Below are positions 52,250 to 52,487 of a stretch of DNA of 52,487 bases, in pieces; the stretch's first letter is position 1; each line of letters opens with the position of its first letter. A program made the position numbers and the translations under genes. The notes beneath the pieces are model-generated. The model ran no database searches. It was not told where the DNA came from and saw nothing but the letters and a program-made list of their open reading frames with translations. The stretch comes from Emmonsiellopsis sp. PD_33 (Eukaryota > Ascomycota > Eurotiomycetes > Onygenales > Ajellomycetaceae). The DNA lies in NCBI GenBank assembly GCA_032988165.1, contig JANTQF010000244.1, positions 1 through 52,487 of the forward strand, in the 5' to 3' direction.

Positions 52250-52487
52250 ATATGGATGGATATGTCAGACATACCACTTCACTTACATTAAATTTTAATG
52301 GTAACCCTAGGTTTTAAAGGATTCTCACAAGTTTGTTCAATGAAATATGATCAAAAGCATCTTTTATATCTATAAAAGCAGCTGAGGAAACCATCCCTTC
52401 ATGCTTTACAAGTTGAATATCATGTATAACTGATAGAGCTGCATCTATAGCTGAATTCTGCCTCCTACTACCCATCTGATCCTCATA
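52250..52487 (-). mobile_element. Second Tad1-like LINE copy, RT fragment cut by the window edge
   Basis: From about 52300 to the end the sequence matches 10800-10990 with scattered transitions (same blocks QIGSRRQNS and AFIDIKGAF on the minus strand). Weaker similarity extends left to about 52250. The element continues beyond the window. Confidence 0.85.

Overview
The window reads as a transposon-rich stretch of a filamentous fungus, most likely an ascomycete (Pezizomycotina). The signs are a Tad1-type LINE, a chromodomain Ty3/gypsy element, a Ty1/copia element, short GT-AG introns (61-88 bp), an OrsD/RecQ-type helicase gene and strong C-to-T decay. I cannot name the species. There is one assembly gap (N, 27425-27838) inside a satellite array.

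Two decay regimes are visible. The AT-rich flanks (about 1-16 kb and 43-52.5 kb) hold relics full of TAG/TAA/TGA stops at former Gln, Trp and Arg codons, as expected of RIP-like C-to-T change. The GC-richer centre (about 16.8-42.8 kb) is mostly scarred by CpG-to-TpG/CpA change: genes and retroelements there tend to carry TGA where a CGA (Arg) codon stood.

Layout: copia element with both LTRs (373-5829, +); unidentified decayed reading frame (about 6.0-9.1 kb, +); Tad1-like LINE (about 9.4-15.3 kb, -) split by a 1.1-kb palindromic pair of MITE-like elements (13020-14137); chromovirus copy 1 (16769-21571, -); 12-bp minisatellite; JmjC-type gene with three exons (21928-23434, +); gypsy scrap; degenerate ~90-bp repeat; unknown two-exon gene (26003-25134, -); minisatellite and ~160-bp satellite with the gap; small two-exon gene (28170-28632, +); an intact 1590-aa ORF (34109-29337, -) that joins two N-terminal zinc fingers, a tyrosine-recombinase-like core and a RecQ-type helicase; chromovirus copy 2, 3' part (34582-37941, -), with an antisense 195-codon ORF; chromovirus copy 3, 5' part (38951-42794, +); a spliced pseudogene; a DDE-integrase-type transposase relic (45010-46570, +); several tandem repeats; a foldback MITE (49654-50230); and the edge of a second LINE copy (52250-52487, -).

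The two observations I would follow first are (1) the tyrosine recombinase-RecQ fusion ORF, the only long undamaged frame in the window, and (2) a 15-bp near-palindrome, consensus GGRGCAAWTTGCYCC, which recurs more than 30 times in the chromovirus copies. It occurs in clusters spaced 31-33 bp (mostly exactly 32), in the LTR, in pol linkers, and in the 3' noncoding part. The 32-bp step is not a multiple of three and is about three helical turns, which points to a DNA-level role.
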